Assembly (NCBI RefSeq): GCF_027667425.1
Contig: NZ_JAQEGR010000009.1
Location: forward strand, 119,054 to 183,053
DNA length: 64,000 nucleotides
Reading direction: 5' to 3'
Source: Fusicatenibacter saccharivorans
GTDB taxonomy: Bacteria > Bacillota > Clostridia > Lachnospirales > Lachnospiraceae
Positions 18,780-27,946 of this stretch are shown here, piece after piece. The position numbers were made by a program, and so were the translations under genes. How positions within the stretch are numbered: the stretch's first letter is position 1; each line of letters starts with the position of its first letter. The notes beneath the pieces were generated by a model, which did not search any database, had not been told where the DNA came from, and worked only from the letters and a program-made list of their open reading frames with translations.

Positions 18780-20558
18780 ATGCGATATTCCGATGATTTA
18801 GTGGAAGAGATTCGTATGAAAAATGACATCGTAGATGTGATATCCGGCTACGTAAAGCTGACAAGAAGAGGAAGCTCTTACTTCGGGCTCTGCCCTTTCC
18901 ACAATGAGAAGTCCCCTTCCTTTTCCGTCAGCCCAGGAAAGCAGATGTATTACTGCTTCGGATGCGGAGCCGGAGGAAATGTTTTCACATTTTTGATGGA
19001 ATACGAAAACTTCACGTTTGTGGAAGCCTTGAAATTTCTGGCCGACCGGGCCGGGGTGGAGCTTCCGCAGATGGAGTATTCGAAAGAAGCAAAGGAGCAG
19101 GCGGATTTAAAGAACACGCTGCTGGAAATCAACAAACAGGCGGCGAAATTCTATTATTACCAGCTCCACACCGAACGCGGAAAACAGGGCTACGATTACC
19201 TGAAGGGGCGCGGCCTTTCGGATGATACGATTCGAAAATTCGGCCTTGGCTATTCAGATAAGTATGGAAGCCTGCTGTACCGTTTCTTAAAAGAAAAAGG
19301 GTATGACGATGAAATCCTGCGTCAGTCGGGCCTTTTTCTGGCGGACGAGGTGCATGGCATGCAGGACAAGTTCTGGAACCGTGTCATTTACCCGATCATG
19401 GATGCCAACAGCCGTGTCATCGGCTTCGGAGGCCGTGTGATGGGGGATGGAAAGCCGAAATACCTGAATTCGCCGGAGACAAAGATTTTCGATAAGAGCC
19501 GCAATCTCTACGGGCTGCATCTGGCGCGCTCTTCACGGAGAAAAAATCTGATTATCTGCGAGGGCTATATGGACGTCATCTCCATGCACCAGGCAGGATT
19601 CAATAACGCGGTAGCTTCTCTTGGAACAGCACTCACATCGCTGCAGGCGGGGCTGATGAAACGGTATACCGACGAGGTTCTTGTGATCTATGACAGCGAT
19701 GAGGCAGGCGTCAAAGCGGCGCTTCGTGCGATTCCGATGCTCAAAGGGGTTGGTCTTACAACGCGTGTCGTCAATTTGAGACCGTATAAGGACCCGGATG
19801 AGTTTATCCAGCACGAGGGCTGCGAAGCGTTCGAAAAACGTCTGGAAGAGGCGGAGAACAGCGTTTTGTATGAGATCCGCATGAAGGAACGCGATTTCGA
19901 CCTTGCCGACCCGCAGGGCAAATCCGATTTCCTGCATGAGGCGGTGCGTCGTCTCGTTGCAATCGAGGATGAGATCGAGCGGAACAGTTATCTTGAGGCA
20001 GTGGCAGGAAAATACGGGATTGCCGTCGAAGTACTGCGAAAGCAGGTCGGTCAGATGGCACTATCAGGAGCCGGAAGGACGGAGCGTGTCAAGCCGCGGA
20101 ATACAGCCGCAAACAAAAAAGAGAAAGAGGGCGGTGTCGAAAAAGCACAGAAGCTGATGCTGACATGGATGACCTCTTATCCGGCGCTCATTGGAAAACT
20201 GGAAAAATATATTACGCCGGAGGATTTTACCACACCTCTTTACCGCCAGATTGCAGAGATGATTGTGCTGCAGTATCACGAGGGCGGGGTGAATCCGGCA
20301 AAGCTTTTGAATCAGTTTGTTGATTCCGAGGAGCAGAAAGAAGTTGCAGGCCTTTTTAATGCCAGAATCCCGCTGGAGACAGAGGAGGAAAAACGGCGCG
20401 CGCTGCATGATGTGATCTGCAATATGAAAGAAAACAGCATTGCGTATCAGTCGGCACATATGAATGTGACCGATATGGCGGCGCTGCAGAAGCTGATGGC
20501 GGACAAAAAGAGCCTGGAGCGGTGGAAAGCAGGGGAACTTCCGGATTTCGCTTTTTAA
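18780..20558 (+). CDS. dnaG: DNA primase
   Basis: The 592-residue enzyme makes RNA primers for replication. The CHC2 zinc finger is C38-x2-H41 ... C59-x2-C62 (CPFHNEKSPSFSV, YYCFGCG), the Toprim domain follows (NLIICEGYMDVISMHQAG and VIYDSDEAG, about 255-320), and the C-terminal helicase-binding region (about 440-592) is complete. AGGGAGG lies before the ATG. Confidence 0.97.
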   Translation: MRYSDDLVEEIRMKNDIVDVISGYVKLTRRGSSYFGLCPFHNEKSPSFSVSPGKQMYYCFGCGAGGNVFTFLMEYENFTFVEALKFLADRAGVELPQMEYSKEAKEQADLKNTLLEINKQAAKFYYYQLHTERGKQGYDYLKGRGLSDDTIRKFGLGYSDKYGSLLYRFLKEKGYDDEILRQSGLFLADEVHGMQDKFWNRVIYPIMDANSRVIGFGGRVMGDGKPKYLNSPETKIFDKSRNLYGLHLARSSRRKNLIICEGYMDVISMHQAGFNNAVASLGTALTSLQAGLMKRYTDEVLVIYDSDEAGVKAALRAIPMLKGVGLTTRVVNLRPYKDPDEFIQHEGCEAFEKRLEEAENSVLYEIRMKERDFDLADPQGKSDFLHEAVRRLVAIEDEIERNSYLEAVAGKYGIAVEVLRKQVGQMALSGAGRTERVKPRNTAANKKEKEGGVEKAQKLMLTWMTSYPALIGKLEKYITPEDFTTPLYRQIAEMIVLQYHEGGVNPAKLLNQFVDSEEQKEVAGLFNARIPLETEEEKRRALHDVICNMKENSIAYQSAHMNVTDMAALQKLMADKKSLERWKAGELPDFAF

Positions 20559-20663
20559 GGAGGCCTGGATACCAAAGAAAAACCCTGGAATCTTCTGTTC
20601 TGCGTGTTTAATTTCGCAGGGCAGGGACAGAATATATACAAGCTATGGAAGGATGGACAGTCA

Positions 20664-21806
20664 ATGGAGTTCGATAAAGCAAAATTTATGGAAAAATTAA
20701 AAGAGCTGGTAGCATACGGCAAAAAGAAAAAGAGCGTCCTGGAATATCAGGAAATCAACGACTTTTTCCGCGATATGCCGCTGGATGCGGAGCAGATGGA
20801 GAAGGTATTTGAATACCTGGAGGCAAGCGGTATCGACGTACTGCGCCTCTCCGATATGACCGAGGATCCAAATGCGGCAGACCGCGATCTTCTCCTTCTG
20901 GACGACGATGACATCGACCTTTCCGAGGAAGAAGAGATCGATATGGAAAACATCGACCTTTCCGTTCCGGAAGGCATCAGCATTGAGGACCCGGTCCGCA
21001 TGTACTTAAAAGAGATCGGTAAAGTGCCGCTTCTTTCCGCAGAGGAAGAGATCAAGCTGGCACAGAGAATGGAAGAGGGCGATGAGGATGCGAAAAAACG
21101 TCTGGCAGAGGCCAACCTTCGTCTCGTTGTTTCCATTGCAAAACGTTATGTCGGCCGCGGCATGCTGTTCCTGGATCTGATTCAGGAAGGTAACTTAGGC
21201 CTCATCAAAGCGGTTGAAAAATTCGATTACCGCAAGGGATACAAATTCTCCACCTATGCAACATGGTGGATCCGCCAGGCAATCACAAGAGCGATTGCAG
21301 ACCAGGCGAGAACGATCCGTATTCCGGTTCATATGGTAGAGACCATCAACAAGCTGATCCGCGTTTCCCGTCAGTTACTGCAGGAGTTAGGCCGCGAACC
21401 TACTCCGGAAGAGATCGCAGAGGAGATGCACATGTCTGTAGAGCGTGTGCGTGAGATCCTGAAAATCTCCCAGGAACCGGTTTCACTCGAGACACCAATC
21501 GGTGAGGAAGAGGACAGCCACCTCGGTGACTTCATCCAGGACGACAATGTGCCGGTACCGGCAGACGCGGCAGCATTCACCATGCTGAAAGAGCAGCTGG
21601 AGGATGTCTTAAGCACACTGACCGACCGTGAGCAGAAGGTTCTGCGTCTCCGTTTCGGACTTGACGATGGCCGTGCGAGAACCCTCGAAGAGGTTGGTAA
21701 AGAGTTCAACGTTACAAGAGAGCGTATCCGTCAGATTGAGGCGAAAGCGCTTCGAAAGCTCCGCCATCCGAGTCGTTCCAGAAAACTCAAAGATTATCTG
21801 GACTAA
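20664..21806 (+). CDS. rpoD: RNA polymerase primary sigma factor
   Basis: The 380-residue protein has region 1.1-like N-terminal sequence, an acidic linker (about 75-110), region 1.2 (DPVRMYLKEIGKVPLL), region 2 with LDLIQEGNLGLIKAVEKFDY and FSTYATWWIRQAITRAI, region 3, and region 4 with helix-turn-helix TLEEVGKEFNVTRERIRQIE. It recognises TTGACA/TATAAT promoters like those seen across this window. The ATG at 20664 follows GGAAGGATGG; an in-frame ATG 20 codons upstream has no RBS. Confidence 0.96.
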   Translation: MEFDKAKFMEKLKELVAYGKKKKSVLEYQEINDFFRDMPLDAEQMEKVFEYLEASGIDVLRLSDMTEDPNAADRDLLLLDDDDIDLSEEEEIDMENIDLSVPEGISIEDPVRMYLKEIGKVPLLSAEEEIKLAQRMEEGDEDAKKRLAEANLRLVVSIAKRYVGRGMLFLDLIQEGNLGLIKAVEKFDYRKGYKFSTYATWWIRQAITRAIADQARTIRIPVHMVETINKLIRVSRQLLQELGREPTPEEIAEEMHMSVERVREILKISQEPVSLETPIGEEEDSHLGDFIQDDNVPVPADAAAFTMLKEQLEDVLSTLTDREQKVLRLRFGLDDGRARTLEEVGKEFNVTRERIRQIEAKALRKLRHPSRSRKLKDYLD

Positions 21807-21828
21807 GTTTTCAGTCAGGAGAAAAGAC

Positions 21829-22527
21829 ATGCAGTTATCAAAAAGACTTTCCGCGGTAGCGGAGTTTGTCACCCCGGGCGGCTGCCTGGTCGATGTGGGA
21901 ACAGATCACGGCTATGTGCCGATTGCGCTGCTGGAACAGAAGAAGATTTCCTCCGCAATCGCCATGGATGTGAACCGCGGACCGTTAGAACGGGCCAGGG
22001 AGCATATCACGCAGTATAACATGGGGGACTACATAGAAACACGGCTTTCCGATGGCCTTCATGCCCTGCAGGCGGGGGAGGGGGATTCTCTCCTCATCGC
22101 GGGCATGGGCGGCGGGCTCACCGTAAGGATTTTAAGTGAGGGTGAGCCGCTGCTGTCCGGCTTTGGTGAGCTGATTCTGGAGCCGCAGTCAGATATCGAC
22201 CGCGTGCGCGCATGGCTGCTGGAGCACGGATTTTACCTTGCACAGGAGAATTTCGTGGAGGAGGATGGAAAATACTATCCGATTCTGCGGGCAGTGCATG
22301 GGGAAAAGGAAGATCTGAAGGCGGAGGAGCTTTTCTATGGACCACGTCTTCTGGAAAACCAGAATCCGGTGCTGTTGGAATATCTGCAGAAGCAGCAGAA
22401 CCAGAACAGAATGCTGATCGGCCAGCTCTCTGGCAATCCGGGGGAGAAGGCGACACAGAGGCTTTGTGAATTAAAAGAAAAAGAGGCAATACTGGAATCT
22501 GCGCTTGCGCGGTTCCATACGATGTAA
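21829..22527 (+). CDS. trmK: tRNA (adenine-22-N1)-methyltransferase TrmK
   Basis: The 232-residue SAM-dependent methyltransferase starts MQLSKRLSAVAEFVTPG, with motif I VDVGTDHGYVPIALL (about 20-34) and LLIAGMGGGLTVRIL (about 87). TrmK methylates A22 of tRNA-Leu and tRNA-Ser in Bacillus. It follows rpoD by 22 bp, the conserved sigA-trmK order, with AGGAGAAAAGAC before the ATG. Confidence 0.9.
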   Translation: MQLSKRLSAVAEFVTPGGCLVDVGTDHGYVPIALLEQKKISSAIAMDVNRGPLERAREHITQYNMGDYIETRLSDGLHALQAGEGDSLLIAGMGGGLTVRILSEGEPLLSGFGELILEPQSDIDRVRAWLLEHGFYLAQENFVEEDGKYYPILRAVHGEKEDLKAEELFYGPRLLENQNPVLLEYLQKQQNQNRMLIGQLSGNPGEKATQRLCELKEKEAILESALARFHTM

Positions 22528-22545
22528 CGACAGCGTTTTATCATG

Positions 22546-22602
22546 AGGAGGCGTGTCTGAAAATTTCAGGTTTTATAATTTTCGGGCGCGCCTTCGTTTT
22601 TA
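22546..22602 (+). terminator. Terminator after trmK
   Basis: Interrupted stem pairing AGGCG with CGCCT and GAAAATT with AATTTTC, then TTTTTA. Confidence 0.7.
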
Positions 22603-22645
22603 CTTCTGAATTTTCAGAAAGTTTTGCAAAAAGGAGGAATTACAA

Positions 22646-24301
22646 GTGATTCAGGTAACAATTGATGGAAAGAAATATGAATATCCGGAAAATTGCTCTT
22701 ATTATGAGATTGCAAAAGATTTTGAGAAAACGATGGATGCTCCGATTGTCCTGGTGAAGGTGGACGGACGGCTGAGGGAGCTGCACAAGCAGCTGAAAAA
22801 AGACTGTGAACTGGAATTTGTGACGACGAAGGATGAGATCGGACATAAAACGTATCAGAGGAGTCTTTCTCTTCTGCTGGTAAAAGCGGTGTATCATGTG
22901 GGAGGCTACGATAAGATCCGCCATGTGATGCTGCATTTTTCGGCGGGTTCGGGCTTTTTCTACACGGTGGACGGCGATATCACGCTGAATCAGGAGTTTT
23001 TGGACGAAGTAAAAGCGTATATGCATGAACAGGTGGAAAAGGCGGTGCCGATTTATAAGCGGAGTGTCGATACGCACGAGGCGAGAGAACGGTTCCGGCT
23101 GCATGGCATGACGGATAAAGACCGCTTGTTCCGTTACCGCCGTGTCTCCCGTGTGAATCTGTACAGTCTCGGGGATTTTGAAGACTATTATTATGGATTT
23201 ATGACGTATGATACGAGTTATCTGAAGTATTTTGATCTCTATTTATACGATGACGGCTTTGTGCTGCAGATGCCGGAGAAAAAGGCGCCGGAGACGGTGC
23301 CGGCGGCGAATCTCTCCCCGAAGGTGTTCCAGGTGCAGCGGGAATCGGAGCGCTGGGGTGAGCAGATGGGAATTTCCACGGTTGCCGACTTAAATGAACG
23401 CATCACGAAGGGCAATATTCAGCAGATGATGCTGATTGCGGAGGCGCTGCAGGAGCAGAAGATTGCGAAGATTGCGGAGCAGATTGCGGAAAGAAAGCAG
23501 GTTAAATTTGTGCTGATTGCGGGGCCGTCTTCCTCCGGAAAGACAACGTTCTGCAACCGGCTTTCCATCCAGCTTTCAGCGCATGGTCTGACGCCGCATC
23601 CGATCAGCCTTGATAATTACTATGTGAACCGGGTAGATACGCCGCGGGATGAAAACGGCGATTATGATTTTGAATGCCTGGAAGCACTGGATATCGAGCT
23701 TTTGAATCGGGATATGACAGCACTTTTGAACGGAGAGCGTGTGGAACTGCCGTATTTTAATTTTAAGACGGGCAAGCGCGAGTACAAGGGGAATTTTATT
23801 CAGATGAAGGAGACCGATGTGCTGGTGCTGGAGGGGATTCACGGGCTGAATGAAAAACTGACGTGGTCGCTTCCTTCGGAAAGTAAATTCCGGATTTATA
23901 TCAGTGCGCTGACGCAGATTAATGTGGATGAGCACAACCGGATTCCGACGACGGATGGCCGGCTGATCCGGCGTATGGTGCGTGACAGCCGGACACGGGC
24001 GACGTCGGCGAAGGAGACGATTGCGATGTGGCCGTCGGTGCGCCGCGGGGAAGATCGTAATATTTTCCCGAATCAGGAGAAGGCGGATGTGATGTTCAAT
24101 TCAGCGCTGGTGTATGAGCTTTCGGTGCTGAAGCTGTATGCGGAGCCGCTTTTGTTCCAGATTGAGGAGGGAGAGCCGGAATACCAGGAGGCAAAGCGGC
24201 TGCTGAAGTTTTTGGATTATTTTGTCGGAGTGCCGATTGAGGATATTCCCAAGAATTCGATTCTGCGGGAGTTTGTGGGGGGAAGCTGCTTTGATGTATG
24301 A
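22646..24301 (+). CDS. TGS/ThrRS-like plus uridine-kinase (P-loop) fusion protein
   Basis: This 551-residue protein starts at a GTG after AAGGAGG. Residues about 1-60 look like a TGS domain and about 60-200 like the second additional (editing-like) region of threonyl-tRNA synthetase. Residues about 285-490 form a phosphoribulokinase/uridine kinase domain with P-loop AGPSSSGKTTF (about 292). LDNYYVNRVDTPRD and VLVLEGIHGLN follow, and then a short C-terminal tail. Such proteins are common in Firmicutes and annotated as nucleoside kinase; their substrate is not established. The gene stands alone between trmK and rnpB. Confidence 0.8.
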   Translation: MIQVTIDGKKYEYPENCSYYEIAKDFEKTMDAPIVLVKVDGRLRELHKQLKKDCELEFVTTKDEIGHKTYQRSLSLLLVKAVYHVGGYDKIRHVMLHFSAGSGFFYTVDGDITLNQEFLDEVKAYMHEQVEKAVPIYKRSVDTHEARERFRLHGMTDKDRLFRYRRVSRVNLYSLGDFEDYYYGFMTYDTSYLKYFDLYLYDDGFVLQMPEKKAPETVPAANLSPKVFQVQRESERWGEQMGISTVADLNERITKGNIQQMMLIAEALQEQKIAKIAEQIAERKQVKFVLIAGPSSSGKTTFCNRLSIQLSAHGLTPHPISLDNYYVNRVDTPRDENGDYDFECLEALDIELLNRDMTALLNGERVELPYFNFKTGKREYKGNFIQMKETDVLVLEGIHGLNEKLTWSLPSESKFRIYISALTQINVDEHNRIPTTDGRLIRRMVRDSRTRATSAKETIAMWPSVRRGEDRNIFPNQEKADVMFNSALVYELSVLKLYAEPLLFQIEEGEPEYQEAKRLLKFLDYFVGVPIEDIPKNSILREFVGGSCFDV

Positions 24302-24334
24302 GAGGCTGCTTTGCGGGATCTGTGATTTGGGGGA

Positions 24335-24363
24335 TGGACAACAGAGAAAGTTTGTGATATGAT
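24335..24363 (+). promoter_or_regulatory. Promoter of rnpB
   Basis: TGGACA (24335-24340) and TATGAT (24358-24363), 17-nt spacer, immediately upstream of the RNase P RNA. Confidence 0.65.
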
Positions 24364-24391
24364 TATTAACTGTCTGATGTTCCGTTTTTGA

Positions 24392-24735
24392 CAAAGTAAG
24401 ATATGTAATCGCGGCTGGCAGGACCGAAAGGGGCCAGGTGAGGAAAGTCCGGGCTTCGCAGGGCAGGATGCCGGATAACGTCCGGCGGAGGCGACTCCAG
24501 GGATAGTGCAACAGAGAGATACCGCCAGGTTTTTTCTGGTAAGGGTGGAAAGGCAGTGTAAGAGACTACCGTTTCTCTGGTAACAGAGAAAGCCATGTAA
24601 ACCCCATCCGAAGCAAGACCGAATAGAAAACGTATATGGCTGCCCGTCATGTTTTCAGGTGGGTCGCTTAAGGGGACTGGCGACAGTTCCATTGGATAGA
24701 TGATTACACACGACATAACCCGGCTTATCGTTTTG
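24392..24735 (+). ncRNA. rnpB: RNase P RNA (type A)
   Basis: Conserved regions are plain: GAGGAAAGTCCGGGCTTC (CR-I), AGGATGCCGGATAACGTCCG, GATAGTGCAACAGAGAGATA, GGGTGGAAAGGCAGTGTAAG, and CATAACCCGGCTTATCG at the 3' end. The 5' segment CAAAGTAAGATA pairs with the 3' segment TATCGTTTTG as helix P1. This is the ancestral (A) type typical of Clostridia. The ends are estimated from P1 and may be off by several nucleotides. It is the catalytic RNA that matures tRNA 5' ends. Confidence 0.95.
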
Positions 24736-24764
24736 CTTTGCATAAGACGGAAATTCAGGCATCT

Positions 24765-24833
24765 GGATAAAATAAGTACGCCGGGAACGGACACGAGTGG
24801 ATTGTGTTTGTTCCCGGCGTACTTATTTTATCC
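24765..24833. terminator. Perfect long hairpin downstream of rnpB
   Basis: A perfect 24-bp inverted repeat (24765-24788 with 24810-24833) continues inward as GGACAC/GTGTTT with two G-U pairs, giving about 30 paired positions and a 9-nt loop. The outer arm ends TTATTTTATCC, so the GC-rich inner part followed by a T-rich tail can act as a terminator on either strand. The length is far above that of the other terminators here. Confidence 0.75.
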
Positions 24834-24925
24834 GGCCATCTGGCGCAAGCCGCACATTCCCGCGGACCGCTGCATGGTGTGAAAAAAATGCATGTCATGA
24901 AAGAAAAAATAAAGGAGACAGCAGG

Positions 24926-25522
24926 ATGAAAGTGATATTGGCTTCGGGGTCACCCAGAAGAAGAGAGTTGATGGAGATGTTGGGAATACGGTGTAAGGTT
25001 CAGGCTTCAGGGGCGGAAGAAGTTGTGACGTCTGCGGAACCGGAGAAGGTTGTGGAGGAGCTTTCACGGCTGAAATGTCTGGATGTTGCGGAGATTACCG
25101 AAGGGGATGCCGTTGTGATCGGGGCGGATACGGTTGTGGCTTTTGAAGGGGAGATCCTTGGCAAGCCGAAAGGGATAGAACATGCCAGAAGCATGATGCA
25201 GCAGTTGCAGGGAAGGGTGCATCAGGTGTATACTGGAGTTACGATTGCGGTAACAGAGGGGGACGCAAAGCGTGTGGTATCGTTCTGTGACCGTACAGAT
25301 GTAGAGTTTTATGCGATGACAGAGGAGGAGATAAACGGGTATCTTGCTCTTGAGAAAGAGGGGGAGGCTCCTGTGTGGTCGGATAAGGCTGGAGGATACG
25401 GAATTCAGACGGTGTTTGGGACAAAGTTTGTGAAAGGAATCCAGGGAGACTATTATAATGTGATGGGACTGCCGGCGTCCCGGGTTTATCATGAGTTGAA
25501 AAATCTGGGCGTTCTGGAATAG
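24926..25522 (+). CDS. maf: Maf family nucleotide pyrophosphatase
   Basis: The 198-residue protein has the Maf signature ASGSPRRRELMEMLG (residues 5-19), VIGADTVVAFEGEILGKP (about 68-85), and DKAGGYGIQ plus the active-site region GDYYNVMGLP near the end. Maf proteins hydrolyse dTTP/UTP and modified nucleotides and are tied to septum arrest in Bacillus. The ATG at 24926 follows AGGAGACAGCAGG. A spacer of 16 nt separates it from the next gene, so they are probably co-transcribed. Confidence 0.93.
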   Translation: MKVILASGSPRRRELMEMLGIRCKVQASGAEEVVTSAEPEKVVEELSRLKCLDVAEITEGDAVVIGADTVVAFEGEILGKPKGIEHARSMMQQLQGRVHQVYTGVTIAVTEGDAKRVVSFCDRTDVEFYAMTEEEINGYLALEKEGEAPVWSDKAGGYGIQTVFGTKFVKGIQGDYYNVMGLPASRVYHELKNLGVLE

Positions 25523-25538
25523 AAGGAGGTAAGAGAAG

Positions 25539-27713
25539 ATGAAAAAGTTTTCGGAAATTGAATACGTAAGGCCGGACATGGAGGCAGAGCAGGAAAAAGT
25601 AAGAGCGTATACGAAGGCGCTCAAAGAGGCAAAATCATATGAGGAGCTGCGCGGACTTTTTATGGAAGAAAAAACGCGCGAGGATGCCTGGGCGACAATG
25701 GCGGAAGTGGCGCAGGTAAGATATACGGTGGACACCAGAGATTCGTTTTATGAAGGAGAGGTTCAGTTCTGGAATGAGACGATTCCGGCGATCCATCTGC
25801 TGATACAAAAGGCAGAGAAGGTGATTCTGGAGTCTCCGTTTATCAAAGAGTTTGCAGAGGAGTTTGGGGAATTCTTTGTGAAGAATATGGAGGTTGGCCA
25901 AAAATTAGCGGACGACTGTATCGTGGAGGATCTGATCGAAGAGGCGAATCTGACGCAGCAGTACAGTAAAATTACGGCGAATGCTTCGACGAAATTTAAG
26001 GGCGAAACGTGTAATTTTTATGGACTTCTGAAGGCGATGCAGAGTACGGACCGCCAGATGCGGAAAGAGGCGATGACGGCATGGGGAGATTTGTATGAAG
26101 AGATTTCCGGGGAGCTGGATGCGCTGTATGACAAGCTGGTTCCGCTGCGCGATAAAATTGCGAAGAAGCTGGGATTTTCTTCTTACATTGAATTTATTTA
26201 CCTGAGCTATGGAAGATACGATTATACGGCGGAGGATGTTGCAAGGTTCCGTGCGCAGGTGAAGGAGAAGATTGTACCGCTCTGCCTGGAGCTTCGGAAG
26301 GAGCAGGAGAAACGGCTTGGAGTGGACAGGCTGCATTATTACGATGAGGAGCTGATTTTCCCGGAAGGAAACGCGGTTCCGGAAGGAACGACGGAGGAAC
26401 TGGTTGCGAAGGCGCAGAAGATGTACCATGAGCTGTCGAAAGAGACGGGTGAGTTCTTTGACTTTATGGTGGAGCATGAGCTGTTTGACCTGGAGACGAA
26501 GCCGGGAAAACAGACAGGCGGTTACTGCACATTTCTGAATACGTTCAAGGCGCCGTTCATCTTCTCCAACTTTAATGGTACGAGCGCGGACGTTGATGTT
26601 CTGACTCATGAGGCGGGCCATGCATTCGAGGCGTATACGGCGGCAAAACAGATTCCGTTTATGGATATGGTATTCCCGACAAGCGAGGTGGCGGAGATTC
26701 ACTCGATGACAATGGAGCATTTCGCATACCCCTGGATGAATGCATTCTTTGGAGAGAAAGCAGATGATTACCGTTATGCGCACCTGATGAGCGCGCTGGA
26801 AGTGATTCCGTACATGGTATGTGTGGATGAGTTCCAGCATAAGGTATTTGAAAATATCGGCATGACGGCCAAGGAGCGCCGTGCGATCTGGCATCAGTTA
26901 GAGCTGACCTATATGCCATGGAGAAATTATGACGGCCACAAGTTCCTCGAGGAGGGCGGTTTCTGGATGCAGAAGCAGCATATCTTTGTGAACCCGTTCT
27001 ATTATATTGATTATGCGCTGGCACAGATCTGTGCTTTCCAGTTCTTTGAGCGTTTCAAAAAAGAGCCGGAAAAGGCGTGGGGCGATTATTACCGTCTCTG
27101 CCAGGCAGGCGGAAGCAAAGGATATTTTGCACTGCTGGAGCTGGCCGGACTGAAGAATCCGTTCGTGGATGGAACGGTGGAAGAAGTCGTTGCGGGACTG
27201 AAGCCCTATTTAAAACAAAAAGTAAAGTATACGATCCGTCCGGTAAAAGAGGAAGATCTGAAAAAGGTAGCCGAGGTGGAGGCGCTATGTTTCCCGGCTG
27301 CCGAGGCGGCAGGTTATGAAGACTTCATGGAGCGGTACAAAACCTGCAAAAACAGCTTTTTTGTAGCGGAAACTGAAGATGGCGAAATCGCAGGCTTCTG
27401 CAATGGCTGCTGTGCGGATACCGATTATCTGGCGGATGCACTCTACCATGACGCCACGCTGCACAACCCGGACGGCGATTATCAGATGATTTTCGGACTG
27501 GACGTCAATCCGAAGTTCCAGAAACAGGGCATTGGAGAAGCACTGATGCGTCATATGGTAAAAAGCGCAGGAGAGCGTGACAAAAAAGCCGTTGTTCTTA
27601 CATGCAAGGATCATATGATTCCATTCTACAAAAGGATCGGATACGAATATATCGAACTTTCCGACTCGACGCATGGCGGTGCAAAATGGCATAAGATGAT
27701 GTACCGTTTCTAA
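25539..27713 (+). CDS. M3 family oligoendopeptidase fused to a GNAT acetyltransferase domain
   Basis: The 724-residue protein consists of an M3B oligoendopeptidase (about 1-560) and a C-terminal GNAT domain (about 563-724). The peptidase part has the zinc motif HEAGH (357-361) followed by the third ligand region MTMEHFAYPW. The GNAT part starts YTIRPVKEEDLKKVAEVEAL and includes acetyl-CoA loop KFQKQGIGEALMRHMV. No stop, start or gap separates the two, and the peptidase part has family length, so the extra 160 residues are a true addition. The peptidase would degrade short cytosolic peptides. The acceptor of the acetyl group is unknown. Confidence 0.88.
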   Translation: MKKFSEIEYVRPDMEAEQEKVRAYTKALKEAKSYEELRGLFMEEKTREDAWATMAEVAQVRYTVDTRDSFYEGEVQFWNETIPAIHLLIQKAEKVILESPFIKEFAEEFGEFFVKNMEVGQKLADDCIVEDLIEEANLTQQYSKITANASTKFKGETCNFYGLLKAMQSTDRQMRKEAMTAWGDLYEEISGELDALYDKLVPLRDKIAKKLGFSSYIEFIYLSYGRYDYTAEDVARFRAQVKEKIVPLCLELRKEQEKRLGVDRLHYYDEELIFPEGNAVPEGTTEELVAKAQKMYHELSKETGEFFDFMVEHELFDLETKPGKQTGGYCTFLNTFKAPFIFSNFNGTSADVDVLTHEAGHAFEAYTAAKQIPFMDMVFPTSEVAEIHSMTMEHFAYPWMNAFFGEKADDYRYAHLMSALEVIPYMVCVDEFQHKVFENIGMTAKERRAIWHQLELTYMPWRNYDGHKFLEEGGFWMQKQHIFVNPFYYIDYALAQICAFQFFERFKKEPEKAWGDYYRLCQAGGSKGYFALLELAGLKNPFVDGTVEEVVAGLKPYLKQKVKYTIRPVKEEDLKKVAEVEALCFPAAEAAGYEDFMERYKTCKNSFFVAETEDGEIAGFCNGCCADTDYLADALYHDATLHNPDGDYQMIFGLDVNPKFQKQGIGEALMRHMVKSAGERDKKAVVLTCKDHMIPFYKRIGYEYIELSDSTHGGAKWHKMMYRF

Positions 27714-27732
27714 AAAGAAATGGAAAGCAAAA

Positions 27733-27779
27733 AGGGCAGAACAGGGAGATACGAAATTTCTCTGTTCTGCCTTATTTTT
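27733..27779 (+). terminator. Terminator after the peptidase-GNAT gene
   Basis: GGCAGAACAG pairs with CTGTTCTGCC; followed by TTATTTTT. Confidence 0.85.
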
Positions 27780-27865
27780 CAAAAAAACAGGGCTCTTAAC
27801 GAAGGCTTTTTCTCAGTAACGGAGTAAATTTCAGAAAAAAATACAAAAAAATAGTAAAAAAGCAG

Positions 27866-27894
27866 TTGACATCTAACGTACGTTAGCATATACT
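27866..27894 (+). promoter_or_regulatory. Promoter of feoA-feoA
   Basis: TTGACA (27866-27871) and TATACT (27889-27894), 17-nt spacer. A 14-bp palindrome CTAACGTACGTTAG (27873-27886) fills the spacer and the GTTAG-N6-CTAAC operator covers the -10 box, so repression by occlusion is likely. Confidence 0.88.
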
Positions 27895-27897
27895 AAC
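27882..27897. promoter_or_regulatory. Operator GTTAG-N6-CTAAC, site 1
   Basis: GTTAGCATATACTAAC overlaps the -10 element of the feoA promoter. It shares its middle half-site with the adjoining palindrome CTAACGTACGTTAG, making three half-sites in a row. The same 16-bp dyad occurs at 28415 and 34279. Confidence 0.7.
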
Positions 27898-27946
27898 AAC
27901 TGAAATAGAGATGAAACTCATTATCATACACAGGAGGTAATTGACT

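Noticed and set aside
27912..27932. Possible Fur box (CATTATCAT) before feoA
   Set aside because: Only one half of the 7-1-7 pattern is present; the GTTAG dyad explains the control better.
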